From the NCBI GenBank assembly GCA_026392325.1, contig JAPLCH010000033.1, forward strand, positions 1 through 9,776: a DNA stretch of 9,776 nt, written 5' to 3'. Numbering within the stretch: position 1 is the first letter of the stretch; every line of letters begins with the position of its first letter. The translations under genes and the position numbers were made by a program. A model generated the notes under the pieces. That model was not told the origin of the DNA and did not search any database. It saw nothing but the letters and a program-made list of their open reading frames with translations. The DNA comes from Solirubrobacterales bacterium (lineage in GTDB: Bacteria; Actinomycetota; Thermoleophilia; Solirubrobacterales; Solirubrobacteraceae). Positions 1-6,406 of this stretch are shown here, piece by piece.

Positions 1-1026
1 GATGCAATCAGCTTGGCCACGGGTCTCGATTCGAAGCACCTTGAGACTCACGAGCGGTTTCTCACAGCAACCTGTCAATTCGAGTGGGGTGCAGTTGATT
101 TTGCGTCAGCCCGCGTCGAGGTTTACTCCAAGCCAGGAGAGCTTCCCGATGTTGTTCCCGCGAGCCTGGAGGAGGATTTGGGGAGACGAGATTTCACGAT
201 CAACGGATTGACCGTGCCGCTCACGGCGACGGAGCTGGGCGAGTGGCCGGCGGTTGAAGGCGGGTGGGCTGACCTTGATGCCGGCCTTATCCGAGTTATT
301 CACGGCCGGAGCTTCGTTGAGGATCCAACCAGGCTCTGGCGAGCGGCCAGATACTGCGGTCGTCTTGGTATGCGCTTTGAGCCAACCACAGCCCGACTTG
401 CACACGAAGCCCTCACCGGTGGAGCGCTCAACACGGTTTCCGGTTCCCGGCTTGGGGCCGAGTTATTCCGGACAACGGCTTCCGATGAGAGCTTGGGAGC
501 TCTGGAGACTGCTCAGGAACTTGGGCTCCTCAGCCGTATAGGAGGTGATGCCTTGGACTTCTCGGTGCTCGCAGCTGCTGCCGCGATCCTTGGCACTGAT
601 GTTCCGCTTCAGATGCTCAGGCTTGGAGCGCTTTGGTGGAAGGAGCCCAGAGCTGCTGAATTTTCAAGGGATCTGGGCCTGGAGTCACAGGTGACCGGTC
701 TCGCTGCTCAATGCGCAATGGGGGAGGTTCTGGAGGGGGCTCTTGCCGCGGCCTCCAGGCCATTGGAGATACGAATTGCCTGCGCGGGTTGGGTTCCGGA
801 GGCGATTGCCCTAGCGGGAGCAACCTCTGGCTTCGACAAGGCCCGTCTTTGGATCCACGAGCTCAGCTGTATCTCGCTGCCCATAGATGGCGTGGATCTC
901 GCCGGGATAGGCATTGCTGAGGGACCAATGGTCGGAGTGGCCCTTGAATCCGCCCTTGATCATCTCCTTGACAAGCTGCAGCCACTGCGAGGGAGCTCGG
1001 GTGGGAACAGTGAGGGAGGTTCCTGA
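1..1026 (+). CDS. tRNA nucleotidyltransferase (CCA-adding / poly(A) polymerase family), 5' partial
   Basis: This is the 3' part of a class II tRNA nucleotidyltransferase, which adds or repairs the CCA end of tRNA from CTP and ATP. The reading frame is open from base 1 (341 codons visible), so the true start and the catalytic DxD motif lie upstream. The TTG at 13 is only an in-frame codon. Visible landmarks, numbered from the first codon in the window, are: a pattern typical of the polymerase head (VDFASARVEVYSKPGELP, about 32-49); motif B RRDFTING (62-69); and motif D EDPTRLWRAARY (107-118), followed by the RLG...T helix. The remaining 200 or so residues form a poorly conserved helical body ending in a Gly/Ser-rich tail. 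I see no HD phosphohydrolase domain, unlike the longer actinobacterial CCA enzymes. Poly(A) polymerase is the main alternative and cannot be excluded without the N-terminus. The end overlaps pgeF by 26 bases. Confidence 0.88.
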   Translation, partial: DAISLATGLDSKHLETHERFLTATCQFEWGAVDFASARVEVYSKPGELPDVVPASLEEDLGRRDFTINGLTVPLTATELGEWPAVEGGWADLDAGLIRVIHGRSFVEDPTRLWRAARYCGRLGMRFEPTTARLAHEALTGGALNTVSGSRLGAELFRTTASDESLGALETAQELGLLSRIGGDALDFSVLAAAAAILGTDVPLQMLRLGALWWKEPRAAEFSRDLGLESQVTGLAAQCAMGEVLEGALAAASRPLEIRIACAGWVPEAIALAGATSGFDKARLWIHELSCISLPIDGVDLAGIGIAEGPMVGVALESALDHLLDKLQPLRGSSGGNSEGGS

Positions 1027-1702
1027 GGGAGTCCTTGTCGAGATCGGTTCGGCCACTGCCTGCTTCCCAAACCGCAGGTGTCTTCCCGATGGGGCCAGCC
1101 TTGATATCGCGCTCGACTCGCCGGGCAGGGACGACGCTCTGAGGAGAGTCCTCCTAGCCGGATCGGCGGGAGAGCGGAGAACGATGGGTATGAGGCAGCA
1201 GCACGGCAGGGAAGCTCAGCTTGTTGACCCATCAAGCCCGACCCCAGATTGCGACGGTCTGATTGCCAACAGCTCAGACTTTGCCCTTGTGGCGCTCGCC
1301 GCAGACTGTGTCCCCATTGCGTTGGCCCAAGGACAGTCGGTTGCAGTTGTTCACGCTGGCTGGAGAGGTTTGGCCGCCGGAGTCATTCAGAGATCACTTG
1401 AGGTCCTGGGCTTGAACTCCGGGGGTGGGCCTGTGTCTGCGGCAGTGGGTCCCTCCGCCAGGGTCTGCTGCTACGAGGTTTCCCCAGAGGTGGTTGATGC
1501 ACTTGGGCCACATGCCTCTGCCGAGGGACGCATGGTTGACACTGGGAAAACCGCGGCCGCCATACTTTCGGCCGCCGGGGTGGTTGATTTGACAGTGATG
1601 GACGCGTGCACCATCTGTGGAAGTCCCGAGCGCTACTTTTCATTCAGAACAGAAGGCAGCGATGCCGGAAGACAGGGAGTGGTTGCATGGTTGAACAGGT
1701 AA
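1001..1702 (+). CDS. pgeF: Peptidoglycan editing factor / multicopper polyphenol oxidase-like (YfiH/YlmD family)
   Basis: A 233-residue protein of the DUF152/YfiH family. Members have been described as purine nucleoside-processing enzymes and, in E. coli, as preventing mis-incorporation of amino acids into peptidoglycan precursors. The metal-site residues are present: H68 in QQHG, C103 in AADCVP and H118 in VHAGWRG. Also seen are the GPSARVCCYEV segment and the C-terminal CTICGSPERYFSFRTEG...GRQG motif. The N-terminal 60 residues are short and divergent; the usual TRxGGVS...SLNL stretch is recognisable only as FPNRRCLPDGASLDIAL. I chose GTG at 1001 because GAGGGAG lies five bases upstream. 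A GTG at 1010 is the alternative, and an ATG-like open frame from 914 would overlap the upstream gene by over 100 bases. It overlaps yggS by 16 bases and is followed by it, as in many Gram-positive genomes. Confidence 0.9.
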   Translation: MGTVREVPEGVLVEIGSATACFPNRRCLPDGASLDIALDSPGRDDALRRVLLAGSAGERRTMGMRQQHGREAQLVDPSSPTPDCDGLIANSSDFALVALAADCVPIALAQGQSVAVVHAGWRGLAAGVIQRSLEVLGLNSGGGPVSAAVGPSARVCCYEVSPEVVDALGPHASAEGRMVDTGKTAAAILSAAGVVDLTVMDACTICGSPERYFSFRTEGSDAGRQGVVAWLNR

Positions 1703-2346
1703 GCGAGATTGACCCAGAGCGAGTCCGTGCGAGTCTTTCAGAGATTAAGGAGAGAATCGCGGCAGCGGACCCGTCAGGACAGGGAGGGGCGGCGGTTGAG
1801 GTTGTCGCGGCCACAAAGTACGTACCGGTTGAACTGATGGGCACTCTGGCCGAGGGCGGTGTGACCGTGGCCGGCGAGAATCGCATTCAGGACCTCACCG
1901 CCAAACAGGACATGTGGGGCGACCTGTTCACATGGGATTTTATCGGTGACCTCCAGAGCAGAAAGGCTCCGAGCCTTGTCGGCAAAGTGAGACTGATTCA
2001 GTCGTTGGCCACAGAGAGCGCCTTGCTGAAACTTGAACGAGCCGAGGCCGGCCAGCAGAAGGTTTTGGTCCAGGTCAATCTGGCTCAGGAGGAATCCAAG
2101 AGCGGTATTGCGGTTGAGGATCTGTCTAGATATTTGGCTTCGGACGGCTGCGACGTTGTCGGGCTGATGACAATGCCACCATTCACGACCGACCCTGAAG
2201 AAAGCCGCCCGTGGTTTGCGAAGCTTCGAGATCTGGCTGACATCAACGGTCTCGAAGTAGTGTCCATGGGAACAAGCCAGGACTATGAGGTTGCTGTGTC
2301 GGAAGGAGCTACACACGTGAGAATTGGGGCGAGCCTCTGCCGCTGA
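1687..2346 (+). CDS. yggS: Pyridoxal phosphate homeostasis protein (YggS/PROSC family)
   Basis: A 219-residue cytoplasmic PLP-binding protein with the fold of the alanine racemase N-terminal barrel. The family buffers free PLP and has no proven catalytic reaction. K44 in AATKYVPVE is the expected Schiff-base lysine. Further family motifs are GENRIQDL, WDFIGDLQSRK, VNLAQEESKSGI, GLMTMPP and SMGTSQDYEVAVSEGATHVRIGASL, the last forming the phosphate-binding end. The ATG at 1687 is preceded by AGGGAG (1674-1679) and gives the normal family N-terminus; the frame is open further upstream only inside pgeF. The loop before SMGTSQD is several residues shorter than usual, in keeping with the compact proteins here. 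It lies between pgeF and sepF, its common place in Gram-positive division clusters. Confidence 0.94.
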   Translation: MVEQVSEIDPERVRASLSEIKERIAAADPSGQGGAAVEVVAATKYVPVELMGTLAEGGVTVAGENRIQDLTAKQDMWGDLFTWDFIGDLQSRKAPSLVGKVRLIQSLATESALLKLERAEAGQQKVLVQVNLAQEESKSGIAVEDLSRYLASDGCDVVGLMTMPPFTTDPEESRPWFAKLRDLADINGLEVVSMGTSQDYEVAVSEGATHVRIGASLCR

Positions 2347-2428
2347 GACCGCCCTTTGGACTGATCCGCCCCGCGAGGTGACATGCTGGTCAGGCAGGAT
2401 CCAAGGTTCTCACGAAGAAAGACAACGG

Positions 2429-2950
2429 ATGGCCCTTAAAGACACCTTTCATAAAACGCTCGTCTACTTCGGACTCGCAGAGGAACACGATGTTGATTCG
2501 TGGGACTCCGACGACTCCCACCGCTCATCTCGGCAGGACGACAGAGAACTACGAGGCTCGGTTTCGAGGTTCCCTCAGCGTGGAAGAAGAGATGAACTGG
2601 ATGACATCTTCGGAGATGACGATGCTGGTGACAGACGCCCGACGTTGAGGCCTGTTGAAAGCCGTCGCTCAGATCAACGCGTTCACTTTGTCGCTCCTAA
2701 GAGCTTCAACGATGTACAGGACATGGGAGATCGCTTCAGAGACGCGGTGCCCGTGATCATCAACCTTCAGGCGGCCGACCCAGAGCTGTCGATGAGAGTC
2801 ATCGATTTCGCTAGTGGACTGACTTATGGACTTGGCGGAGGAATGAAGCAGATCGCCGACAAGGTCTTCGTTGTGACACCGAAAAATGTTGAGTTCTCGG
2901 CAGAGCAGAAGGCGGAGATGATCGAAAAGGGATTCTTCAACCAGACGTGA
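2429..2950 (+). CDS. sepF: Cell division protein SepF
   Basis: A 173-residue SepF, the FtsZ-binding protein that anchors and organises the Z-ring at the membrane and is essential where FtsA is absent. Residues 1-16 (MALKDTFHKTLVYFGL) match the amphipathic membrane-binding helix. A disordered, Asp/Arg-rich linker follows (about 17-83). The SepF core then runs from about 84 to 158 with VAPKSFNDVQDMGDRF, PVIINLQ, RVIDFASGLTYGLGGGMKQI and KVFVVTPKNVEFS; the GLTYGLGG segment is the conserved dimer and FtsZ-contact region. The ATG at 2429 is preceded by an A/G-rich AAGAAAGA stretch, a modest ribosome site, and yields the expected N-terminal helix. Eighty-two bases separate it from yggS, one of the few real gaps here, so a local promoter is possible though none is obvious. 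ftsZ is not in view. Confidence 0.95.
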   Translation: MALKDTFHKTLVYFGLAEEHDVDSWDSDDSHRSSRQDDRELRGSVSRFPQRGRRDELDDIFGDDDAGDRRPTLRPVESRRSDQRVHFVAPKSFNDVQDMGDRFRDAVPVIINLQAADPELSMRVIDFASGLTYGLGGGMKQIADKVFVVTPKNVEFSAEQKAEMIEKGFFNQT

Positions 2951-2984
2951 TGGCCATCTTCTTATCTGGCCGCTGGAACGCAAG

Positions 2985-3632
2985 ATGAAGATTGGCCTCA
3001 TTGGAGCCGGCAGCATGGCCACCGCCTTGGCGCGTGGATGGCAGTCCCCACTTGTCGTGTCAGATCCCAACGAAGCTCGCGCTAGAGACTTGGTAGCCGA
3101 GAAAGAGATTGACGGTGTCGCGAAGTCGGTTGTTTCCATACTGGGCTCCGTGACAGTGTCTGAGGTAAGGGCTGCGTACCCCGCTTCGCCTGCCTACCGC
3201 GTGCTTCCCAACCTCCCCGTCGAGCTGAAGAAGGGGGTCCTCTGCTGGCCGTTGAGCAACGGAATAGAAGGGAACGCAATTCGCGACCACTTCGCAGAGC
3301 TCGGACGCCTCATTGAGCTGGATGAGTCGATCATTGAACAGGCGATGGCGCTGTCAAGCAATGCTCCTGGCTTCCTTGCGTTTGTCGTTGAAGCGTTTGT
3401 GGAGGCCGGGGTCGCCTACGGCCTTTCGACAGAACTTGCAACTGAGCTGGTCACCGCCACAATGGTCGGAACTTCAGCTCTGTTGGACGCTCGCGATGGG
3501 GATGCTGGGCGGCTCCGACGGGAAGTCTGTTCTCCGGGCGGGTCAACTGAGAGAGGCGTTGCGGCGCTCGAATCCGCAGGGCTTCGTCAGGCGTTTCTCG
3601 ATGCGGTAGAAGCAGTTGTGGCGCCAAGATGA
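2985..3632 (+). CDS. proC: Pyrroline-5-carboxylate reductase, internally shortened
   Basis: This is homologous to ProC, which reduces 1-pyrroline-5-carboxylate to L-proline with NAD(P)H. The Rossmann start MKIGLIGAGSMATALARGW is clear, as are RVLPNLPVELKKGVL (72-86, equivalent to the family RxMPNTP), ALSSNAPGFLAFVVEAFVEA (122-141) and the proline-binding CSPGGSTERGVAALE (182-196). The protein has only 215 residues against about 260-280 for the family. The loss is local: residue 44 (EIDG) runs directly into VAKSVVSILG, so the strand and loop that usually contain the 'LAVKP' motif and the following helix, roughly 35 residues, are missing. The frame stays open. The fold of the nucleotide-binding domain should be affected, so activity is doubtful. 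It lies 34 bases after sepF and overlaps yggT by ATGA. A ProC-like protein of another function is possible. Confidence 0.85.
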   Translation: MKIGLIGAGSMATALARGWQSPLVVSDPNEARARDLVAEKEIDGVAKSVVSILGSVTVSEVRAAYPASPAYRVLPNLPVELKKGVLCWPLSNGIEGNAIRDHFAELGRLIELDESIIEQAMALSSNAPGFLAFVVEAFVEAGVAYGLSTELATELVTATMVGTSALLDARDGDAGRLRREVCSPGGSTERGVAALESAGLRQAFLDAVEAVVAPR

Positions 3633-3925
3633 CCCTCGTCGCGGCTACCGTTAGGATCGAAGTGGCCGGTTATCTATCTTCGCTTCTTCTGGTTTACAGC
3701 GTCCTGATCATCGGCTGGGTAGTGCAGTCATGGGTGCTTGCGAGTGGGATCAGCGTCGGCCGGTTCGCGCCTGTATTTCACTTCCTTGATTCTGTGGTGG
3801 GTCCGTTCATGAACCTCTTTAGGAAGTACATCCCGCCACTGGGTCCCGTTGACATTTCGCCACTCGTTGCTTTGCTTGTAGTTCAGATAGGCGGCGGGTT
3901 GGTTGTCTCTCTGGTCCACGGCTGA
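3629..3925 (+). CDS. yggT: YggT family membrane protein
   Basis: A 98-residue integral membrane protein of the YggT (CCB3/YlmG) family. These proteins sit next to sepF and divIVA in many Gram-positive and cyanobacterial genomes and are linked to membrane or division-site organisation; their biochemistry is unknown. Two hydrophobic segments are visible, at about 13-38 and about 76-96. Between them is the family motif VVGPFMNLFRKYIPPLGPVDISPLVALL (about 56-83), whose PLGPVDISP core is diagnostic. The ATG at 3629 overlaps the proC stop in an ATGA, suggesting translational coupling, and lspA starts two bases after its stop. No divIVA gene lies between yggT and lspA. Confidence 0.9.
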   Translation: MTLVAATVRIEVAGYLSSLLLVYSVLIIGWVVQSWVLASGISVGRFAPVFHFLDSVVGPFMNLFRKYIPPLGPVDISPLVALLVVQIGGGLVVSLVHG

Positions 3926-3927
3926 CG

Positions 3928-4363
3928 GTGTCGGCTGGCCGCTCCGCCCTGGTCCGAGCAGGGGCTACAGGCCTTCTCGTCTTTGTGCTTGACCAGCTAG
4001 CGGCGCGACATTCTCGGTCCACTTGACCTCGTCAATGTAAGAAACAAGGGTGTTGCCTTTGGTGCACTCACCGGGGCGGGGTGGATTGACCCTGCGTTGA
4101 CGGTGGTCGCCCTGCTTGGGGTTTCTGTCTGGTTCGGACGGACACCCACGGCCGCGTGGGCATGGCTTCCGGCCGGACTCGTCGTAGGGGGCGCGCTTGG
4201 GAACCTCTATGATCGGCTCACTCACGGGCAAGTGACCGACTTCATCAAGGTCCCTTACTGGCCGGCCTTCAATGTGGCCGACATTGCTATTACCTGTGGA
4301 GTGATCCTCTTGATTCTCGTGGCGGAATTTGATGGCAGAAATCCAAAATCTCCTAGTTCCTGA
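3928..4363 (+). pseudogene. lspA: Lipoprotein signal peptidase, frameshifted with an apparent short internal deletion
   Basis: The parts encode signal peptidase II, the membrane aspartyl protease that cleaves prolipoproteins after lipid modification. From GTG 3928 the first frame encodes a transmembrane helix ending in FVLDQLAAR (the family LDQxxK motif), then stops at TGA 4024-4026. The rest is one base out of register. Its frame, blocked upstream by TAG 3998-4000, encodes ILGPLDLVNVRNKGVAFGALTG, then GGALGNLYDRL, VTDFI (first catalytic Asp, codon 4238-4240) and FNVADIAI (second catalytic Asp, codon 4280-4282). The switch must fall at about 4000-4012. The LDQ to VRN distance is about 19 residues, against about 31 in E. 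coli, so roughly a dozen codons also seem missing. I see no slippery heptamer that would support programmed frameshifting. The catalytic part is otherwise well preserved, so the lesion is recent or a sequence error. An internal TTG at 4097 would give only 88 residues and lose the NxGxAF motif. Confidence 0.82.
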
Positions 4364-5246
4364 ACTCCCAGAGCCGGTAAGGCTTGACGCCTGGCTTGCG
4401 GCCGAGCTCGGCTCGCGCACGGCCGCGGCCCGGGCGGTTAAGGAGGGACGCGTTCTGGTCGGCAATGAAAAGCGGGCCAAGTCCTTCCTTCTACATGGGT
4501 CCGAATCCGTTCAGCTGACTGAGCTGGAAGTACAGGAGGCACCAGAGCCGTCAGAGCAAACCGAGATTCCCGTGGTGTTCGAGGATGCCCACTTGATGGT
4601 TGTGGAGAAGCCAGCAGGCATGGTTGTCCATCCTGCCCCTGGGCATGCGACCGGGACGCTGGCTCAACTTCTGGCCGGATCTCTCTCGGGAGGTGAGGAG
4701 GGCAGAGCGGGCATTGTGCACCGACTGGATCAGGACACGACAGGTCTGCTGATCGTGGCTCGAACTGAAGATGCCCATCGCCAACTCCGGCTGATGCTTG
4801 AAAAGCGCGAGGTGAAGCGTATCTATACCGCTCTTGTTGACGGAGCCCCTCCAACAAGGGAGGGAACCATTACGGCTCCCATTGGCAGGGACAGAAGAGT
4901 GCGGACAAGGATGTCAACGACTACAGACACGCCTCGCGATGCAACGACCCACTTCACTGTTGACACGGCATTTGCTCACTCAACCCTGTTGACGGTTCAG
5001 CTCGAAACCGGGCGCACTCATCAGATCCGTGTACATCTGAAGACGGTAGGACTCCCTGTGATTGGGGATCCTGAGTATGGGATCAGAGGAGGGCTTGGGC
5101 TGTCAAGACAGTTCCTGCACGCAGCTCAGCTTGAGTTCACTCATCCCATCACCGGGGAGGAGCTCTCCTTCACATCTGCTCTTCCACCGGACTTGGATGC
5201 CGCCCTGGCGCGGGCACGCGCCGGAGAGCAGGCTGTTCCCGGCTGA
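4332..5246 (+). CDS. rluD: 23S rRNA pseudouridine synthase, RluD type (RluA family)
   Basis: A 304-residue pseudouridine synthase that isomerises uridines in large-subunit rRNA. An N-terminal S4 RNA-binding domain covers about residues 17-62 (RLDAWLAAELGSRTAAARAV, then a GRVLVG turn). The catalytic domain begins with VVFEDAHLMVVEKPAGMVVHP (81-101) and carries HRLDQDTTGLLIVAR (130-144), where D133 is the expected nucleophile. ETGRTHQIRVHLKTVGLPVIGDPEYG and FLHAAQLEFTHP complete the RluA-family signature. Having S4 and this length fits RluD/YlyB rather than RluA or RluB; the exact target site cannot be read from sequence. ATG 4332 is chosen over the TTG one codon earlier. It overlaps lspA by 32 bases, the usual lspA-rluD pairing of Gram-positive bacteria. 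Confidence 0.93.
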   Translation: MAEIQNLLVPELPEPVRLDAWLAAELGSRTAAARAVKEGRVLVGNEKRAKSFLLHGSESVQLTELEVQEAPEPSEQTEIPVVFEDAHLMVVEKPAGMVVHPAPGHATGTLAQLLAGSLSGGEEGRAGIVHRLDQDTTGLLIVARTEDAHRQLRLMLEKREVKRIYTALVDGAPPTREGTITAPIGRDRRVRTRMSTTTDTPRDATTHFTVDTAFAHSTLLTVQLETGRTHQIRVHLKTVGLPVIGDPEYGIRGGLGLSRQFLHAAQLEFTHPITGEELSFTSALPPDLDAALARARAGEQAVPG

Positions 5247-5247
5247 C

Positions 5248-5270
5248 CTTGGGGCAGTAAAACCCCTAAG
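5248..5270 (+). other. Small hairpin just after rluD
   Basis: CTTGGGG (5248-5254) can pair with CCCC-T-AAG (5263-5270), leaving one bulged T and an eight-base loop. It begins two bases after the rluD stop. No run of T follows, so it is at best a weak terminator or 3'-end stabiliser, or the start of the rpsB leader. Confidence 0.3.
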
Positions 5271-5310
5271 CTCAATAGTTCAATGCAATTGGACCCTCCC
5301 GGGGATTCGA

Positions 5311-5326
5311 CCGAGCACTAGTTCGG
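5311..5326 (+). other. Six-pair hairpin in the rpsB upstream region
   Basis: CCGAGC (5311-5316) pairs with GTTCGG (5321-5326), with one G-T pair, closing the tetraloop ACTA. It lies about 58 bases before the rpsB start. It may be part of an S2 autoregulatory leader, as rpsB is self-regulated through its mRNA leader in E. coli, but I cannot match it to a known leader family. Without a mapped transcription start it may not even be transcribed with rpsB. Confidence 0.25.
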
Positions 5327-5349
5327 GACGCAGATACGGACCGGGTGGC

Positions 5350-5355
5350 TATAAA
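5350..5355 (+). promoter_or_regulatory. rpsB: Candidate -10 element upstream of rpsB
   Basis: TATAAA is the best -10-like hexamer in the 137-base gap (5247-5383) between rluD and rpsB, where a promoter for the rpsB block is expected. The hexamer 17 bases upstream (GACGCA, 5327-5332) is a poor -35, so this is weak. A start near 5362 would leave a leader of about 20 bases containing the AAGGGAG ribosome site (5367-5373). Nothing else in the gap looks like a gene. Confidence 0.2.
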
Positions 5356-5383
5356 AACCAATACGCAAGGGAGATTTATCCAC

Positions 5384-6406
5384 ATGGCCGCCAATGGCAT
5401 CCGTGAGCTGCTCGAAGCTGGAGTTCACTTCGGGCATCAGACACGTCGCTGGGATCCTCGCATGCGCCGCTACATTCACGGCGAAGCGCAGGGCATCTAC
5501 ATCATCGATCTTCTGCAGACAGAAGTGCTGCTCGAGAAGGCAAAATCCTTTGCTCAGGAGACCGCGCGTCGAGGCGGAGTCGTCCTCTTCGTAGGAACCA
5601 AGAAGCAAGCGCGTGATGCTGTGAAGAACGCAGCTGATGCATGCGATATGCCGTATGTAAACCATCGTTGGCTTGGTGGACTTCTTACAAACTTCCAGAC
5701 CATTTCGCGTCGAATCAAGCGTCTTCACGACCTTGAGCGCTACGCAGCGGAAGGACAACTTGCGCTGCTTCCTACCAAGGAGCGCATGTCTGCTGAGGCT
5801 GACCTTGTGAAGCTTCGGGCGAACCTTGGTGGCGTTCGCAACATGACCCGCACTCCGGATGCGGTTGTCGTGTTCGATGTGAACACTGAAGTGATCGCTG
5901 TTGCCGAGTCAAATCGCCTGAGAATTCCTGTGATTGGGCTTGTAGACACAAACTGCGACCCAACGAACATTGACTTTGTAATCCCAGGAAATGACGATGC
6001 AATGCGTTCCTGCGAGCTGATCGCAAACGCGATCAGCAGCGTCGTTGCTGACGCTCAGGGCCAGTACCGTGCCGAAGAGGCAGCAGCGAAGGCTGCAGCG
6101 GAAGCCAAGGCATTGGCAGAGAAGGAAGAGCGCGAGAAGCGCGAAGCTACTGAAGCTGCTCGTCGCCTTGCTGTCGAGGAAGAGGCAGCAACGAAGGCAG
6201 CCGCGCAGGCAGTTGTCATTGAGGCTGCTGAGGCAGAGAAGGCACGGGCCGAGGCAGAGGAAGCCGTACGCGCTGCAGTTGCTGAACGCGCAGCTGCTGA
6301 GGCAGAGGCTGCTCCTGTTGAGGAAGCTCCGGCTGCTCCTGTTGAGGAAGCTCCGGCTGCTCCTGTTGAGGAAGCTCCGGCTGCTCCTGTTGAGGAATCA
6401 GCATGA
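5384..6406 (+). CDS. rpsB: 30S ribosomal protein S2 with long Ala/Glu-rich C-terminal extension
   Basis: Ribosomal protein S2 of the small subunit, 340 residues. The conserved S2 domain fills residues 1 to about 226: ELLEAGVHFGHQTRRWDPRM (8-27), GIYIIDLLQT (37-46), VLFVGTKKQA (67-76), HRWLGGLLTNF (94-104) and VIGLVDTNCDP (183-193). After this, about 113 extra residues form an Ala/Glu/Arg-rich region with strong coiled-coil or long-helix character (about 228-308), ending in repeats of APVEEAPA (from about 309). E. coli S2 has 241 residues; shorter acidic tails are known in actinobacterial S2, but this one is long and repetitive. ATG 5384 follows AAGGGAG (5367-5373) by ten bases and gives the family N-terminus. 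A GTG at 5345 in the same frame would add 13 unlikely residues. The stop overlaps the tsf start (ATGA). Confidence 0.96.
   Translation: MAANGIRELLEAGVHFGHQTRRWDPRMRRYIHGEAQGIYIIDLLQTEVLLEKAKSFAQETARRGGVVLFVGTKKQARDAVKNAADACDMPYVNHRWLGGLLTNFQTISRRIKRLHDLERYAAEGQLALLPTKERMSAEADLVKLRANLGGVRNMTRTPDAVVVFDVNTEVIAVAESNRLRIPVIGLVDTNCDPTNIDFVIPGNDDAMRSCELIANAISSVVADAQGQYRAEEAAAKAAAEAKALAEKEEREKREATEAARRLAVEEEAATKAAAQAVVIEAAEAEKARAEAEEAVRAAVAERAAAEAEAAPVEEAPAAPVEEAPAAPVEEAPAAPVEESA
6308..6397 (+). repeat. rpsB: 24-bp tandem repeat, 3.75 copies, inside the rpsB 3' end
   Basis: Three full 24-base units (6308-6331, 6332-6355, 6356-6379) and an 18-base partial copy (6380-6397) are identical base for base. 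Each unit starts GCTGCTCCTGTT and encodes the octapeptide AAPVEEAP in the rpsB frame. Perfect identity at synonymous positions points to recent slippage expansion. The unit is a multiple of three, so copy-number change would not alter the downstream frame. Confidence 0.95.

Noticed and set aside
914..1000. Longer N-terminus for pgeF starting at 914
   Set aside because: The extra 29 residues are encoded inside the conserved-frame end of the CCA gene, resemble no PgeF N-terminus, and a better-placed ribosome site favours GTG 1001.
2347..2428. Possible small gene or terminator between yggS and sepF
   Set aside because: The 82-base gap has no convincing start with a ribosome site, no hairpin with a T run and no clear promoter hexamers.
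3991..4012. Programmed ribosomal frameshifting to express lspA
   Set aside because: No slippery heptamer or following stem is evident at the switch point, and the apparent loss of about a dozen codons points to damage or a sequence error instead.
5291..5326. A GGATTCGACC stretch resembling a tRNA T-arm
   Set aside because: On neither strand does it have a matching acceptor stem, anticodon arm or D-arm at the right spacing, and the T-loop is one base off consensus.
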